Source: Microcystis aeruginosa LEGE 91341 (GTDB lineage: Bacteria; Cyanobacteriota; Cyanobacteriia; Cyanobacteriales; Microcystaceae). From it: a DNA stretch of 53,289 nt. Positions 52,680 to 53,289 of this stretch are shown in pieces (the first letter of the stretch is position 1; each line of letters opens with the position of its first letter). Where the stretch lies: NCBI RefSeq assembly GCF_015206885.1, contig NZ_JADEXY010000008.1:1-53289 (forward strand). Direction: 5' to 3'. A program made the position numbers and the translations under genes. The notes under the pieces were generated by a model. That model was not told the origin of the DNA. It searched no databases and saw only the letters and a program-made list of their open reading frames with translations.

Positions 52680-53289
52680 AGGGTTTGCTGAAAAAGTCAA
52701 TTGGCTGGTGATGGGGTGAGTTTCGTAGCGACTGTCTTGATTGTCAAGGGGTAACTCAAAAAACAATCAAGGAGTTGCTGTCGAACCTAAAATCTCAAGC
52801 CAGAAAAAAGCGCAGCAAAAACTAAGTCGCTCAGGTTAAACCAAAGCAAGCGCAACCCTTGATCAGAGATAACAAAAAGTGTCAATCTCTAGGAACAAGG
52901 TGGTAAATTGTCAGCAAGCTGCCAAGGCTGATTTTGGCGAACCATTGCATTAAGAATAACTAAGATTTTCCGCACACAAGCAGTCAGAGCCAGTTTTTTT
53001 GATTTACCTCGTCCGACTAGGCGTTCGTAAAAGGTTTTAATCACCGGATTATGACGCATAGCTACCACCGCTCCCATGTAAAGAATAGCTCGAATATGAG
53101 CGCGACCTCCCTGAATCATCCGCTTACCTTTATGTTGACCACTATCATGATTAATCGGCGCAACACCGACTAAGCGAGAGATTTGTTTGGCGGTTAATTG
53201 ACCGAGTTCTGGTAAGTCGGAGACGAGAGTAGTAGAAATTACTTGACCAATCCCCGGCACGGTTTTTAGTAAATTGACTTTCTCGAGCC
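52680..53289 (-). mobile_element. IS110-family element, 3' portion, cut by the window end
   Basis: Contains the end of an IS110-type transposase gene and a ~210-bp non-coding tail. AGGGTTTGCTGAAAAAGT at 52680-52697 resembles repeats at 1799 and 36624 and may mark the outer limit. In the tail, CTTGATTGT 52736-52744 pairs with ACAATCAAG 52763-52771, a stem that could lie in the non-coding bridge-RNA-type region typical of the family. The left limit is not certain. Confidence 0.5.
52889..53289 (-). CDS. IS110-family transposase, C-terminal part
   Basis: At least 133 residues; the frame is open to the window edge (LEKVNLLKTVPGIGQVISTTLV precedes the first in-window start-like codon), so the N-terminal DEDD-type catalytic part lies outside. 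Visible is the Transposase_20 domain: VPGIGQVISTTLVSDLPELG, KQISRLVGVAPINHDSGQHKG, MIQGGRAHIRAILYMGAVVA with the conserved Ser/Thr-region context of this domain, and FYERLVGRGKSKKLALTAC. It ends ADNLPPCS. IS110 enzymes move via an RNA guide and a serine-tyrosine chemistry (family knowledge). Whether it is intact cannot be seen. Confidence 0.85.
   Translation of the reverse strand, partial: LEKVNLLKTVPGIGQVISTTLVSDLPELGQLTAKQISRLVGVAPINHDSGQHKGKRMIQGGRAHIRAILYMGAVVAMRHNPVIKTFYERLVGRGKSKKLALTACVRKILVILNAMVRQNQPWQLADNLPPCS

Overview
The window reads as chromosomal DNA of a unicellular cyanobacterium, most probably Microcystis or a close relative. Reasons seen in the sequence: cyanobacterial photosynthesis genes (CyanoQ/PsbQ, Ycf54, geranylgeranyl reductase ChlP, CtpA, a Calvin-type class II aldolase), more than twenty copies of the HIP1 palindrome GCGATCGC, many runs of seven-base tandem repeats between genes, and abundant MITE-like and insertion-sequence remnants. 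The species name is an inference from this style, not from a database match.

Layout. 1-4920: a possible IS200/IS605 end, an O-antigen-ligase-like membrane protein, a 330-bp heptamer repeat field, an auxin-efflux-type carrier, a shortened MNT nucleotidyltransferase, an FGE-sulfatase-domain protein, and a small secreted protein broken by a ~100-bp MITE. 5031-17986: a surface/glycosylation-looking island with two giant SPINDLY/OGT-type (GT41) proteins, the second flanked by two FkbM methyltransferase domains, then a Ser/Thr/Pro-rich secreted protein and a 1377-residue repeat-bearing protein with an outer-membrane-like C-terminus. 18051-27218: a bacterial dynamin, a PLD/EF-hand/HhH lipoprotein, ycf54, pdxJ, ebfC, a META/DUF4377 protein, MITE clusters and an unnamed cyanobacterial protein. 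27641-40087: an RNase II/R-like protein with a degenerate active site, a DUF3153 lipoprotein, class I FBPase, a hypothetical, an Fe-S aldo/keto reductase, class II aldolase, CtpA, an amino-acid ABC binding protein and FtsW. 40129-53289: isoaspartyl peptidase, chlP, a complete polyhydroxybutyrate cluster (phaA-phaB-[decayed brnTA]-phaE-phaC), a stand-alone NDH-like flavoprotein, psbQ, a [2Fe-2S] ferredoxin, a CoaBC-like flavoprotein, a DUF1517 protein and the 3' part of an IS110-type transposase running off the end.

How genes work together. phaA, phaB, phaE and phaC supply all steps from acetyl-CoA to polyhydroxybutyrate. FBPase and aldolase serve the Calvin cycle/gluconeogenesis. Ycf54 and ChlP act in chlorophyll synthesis; CtpA and PsbQ in photosystem II. 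The GT41/FkbM pair together with three neighbouring secreted or outer-membrane-like proteins is the best candidate for an undescribed system: a modular protein-glycosylation/sugar-methylation unit with its own surface targets. This is inferred from adjacency and domain content only.

The genome dynamics are the other main signal: at least five MITE-type families can be delimited here from inverted repeats and, in two cases, target duplications (an 8-bp ATATTTTT duplication around 41236-41422, and a TA duplication whose removal restores an open reading frame at 4359-4920).
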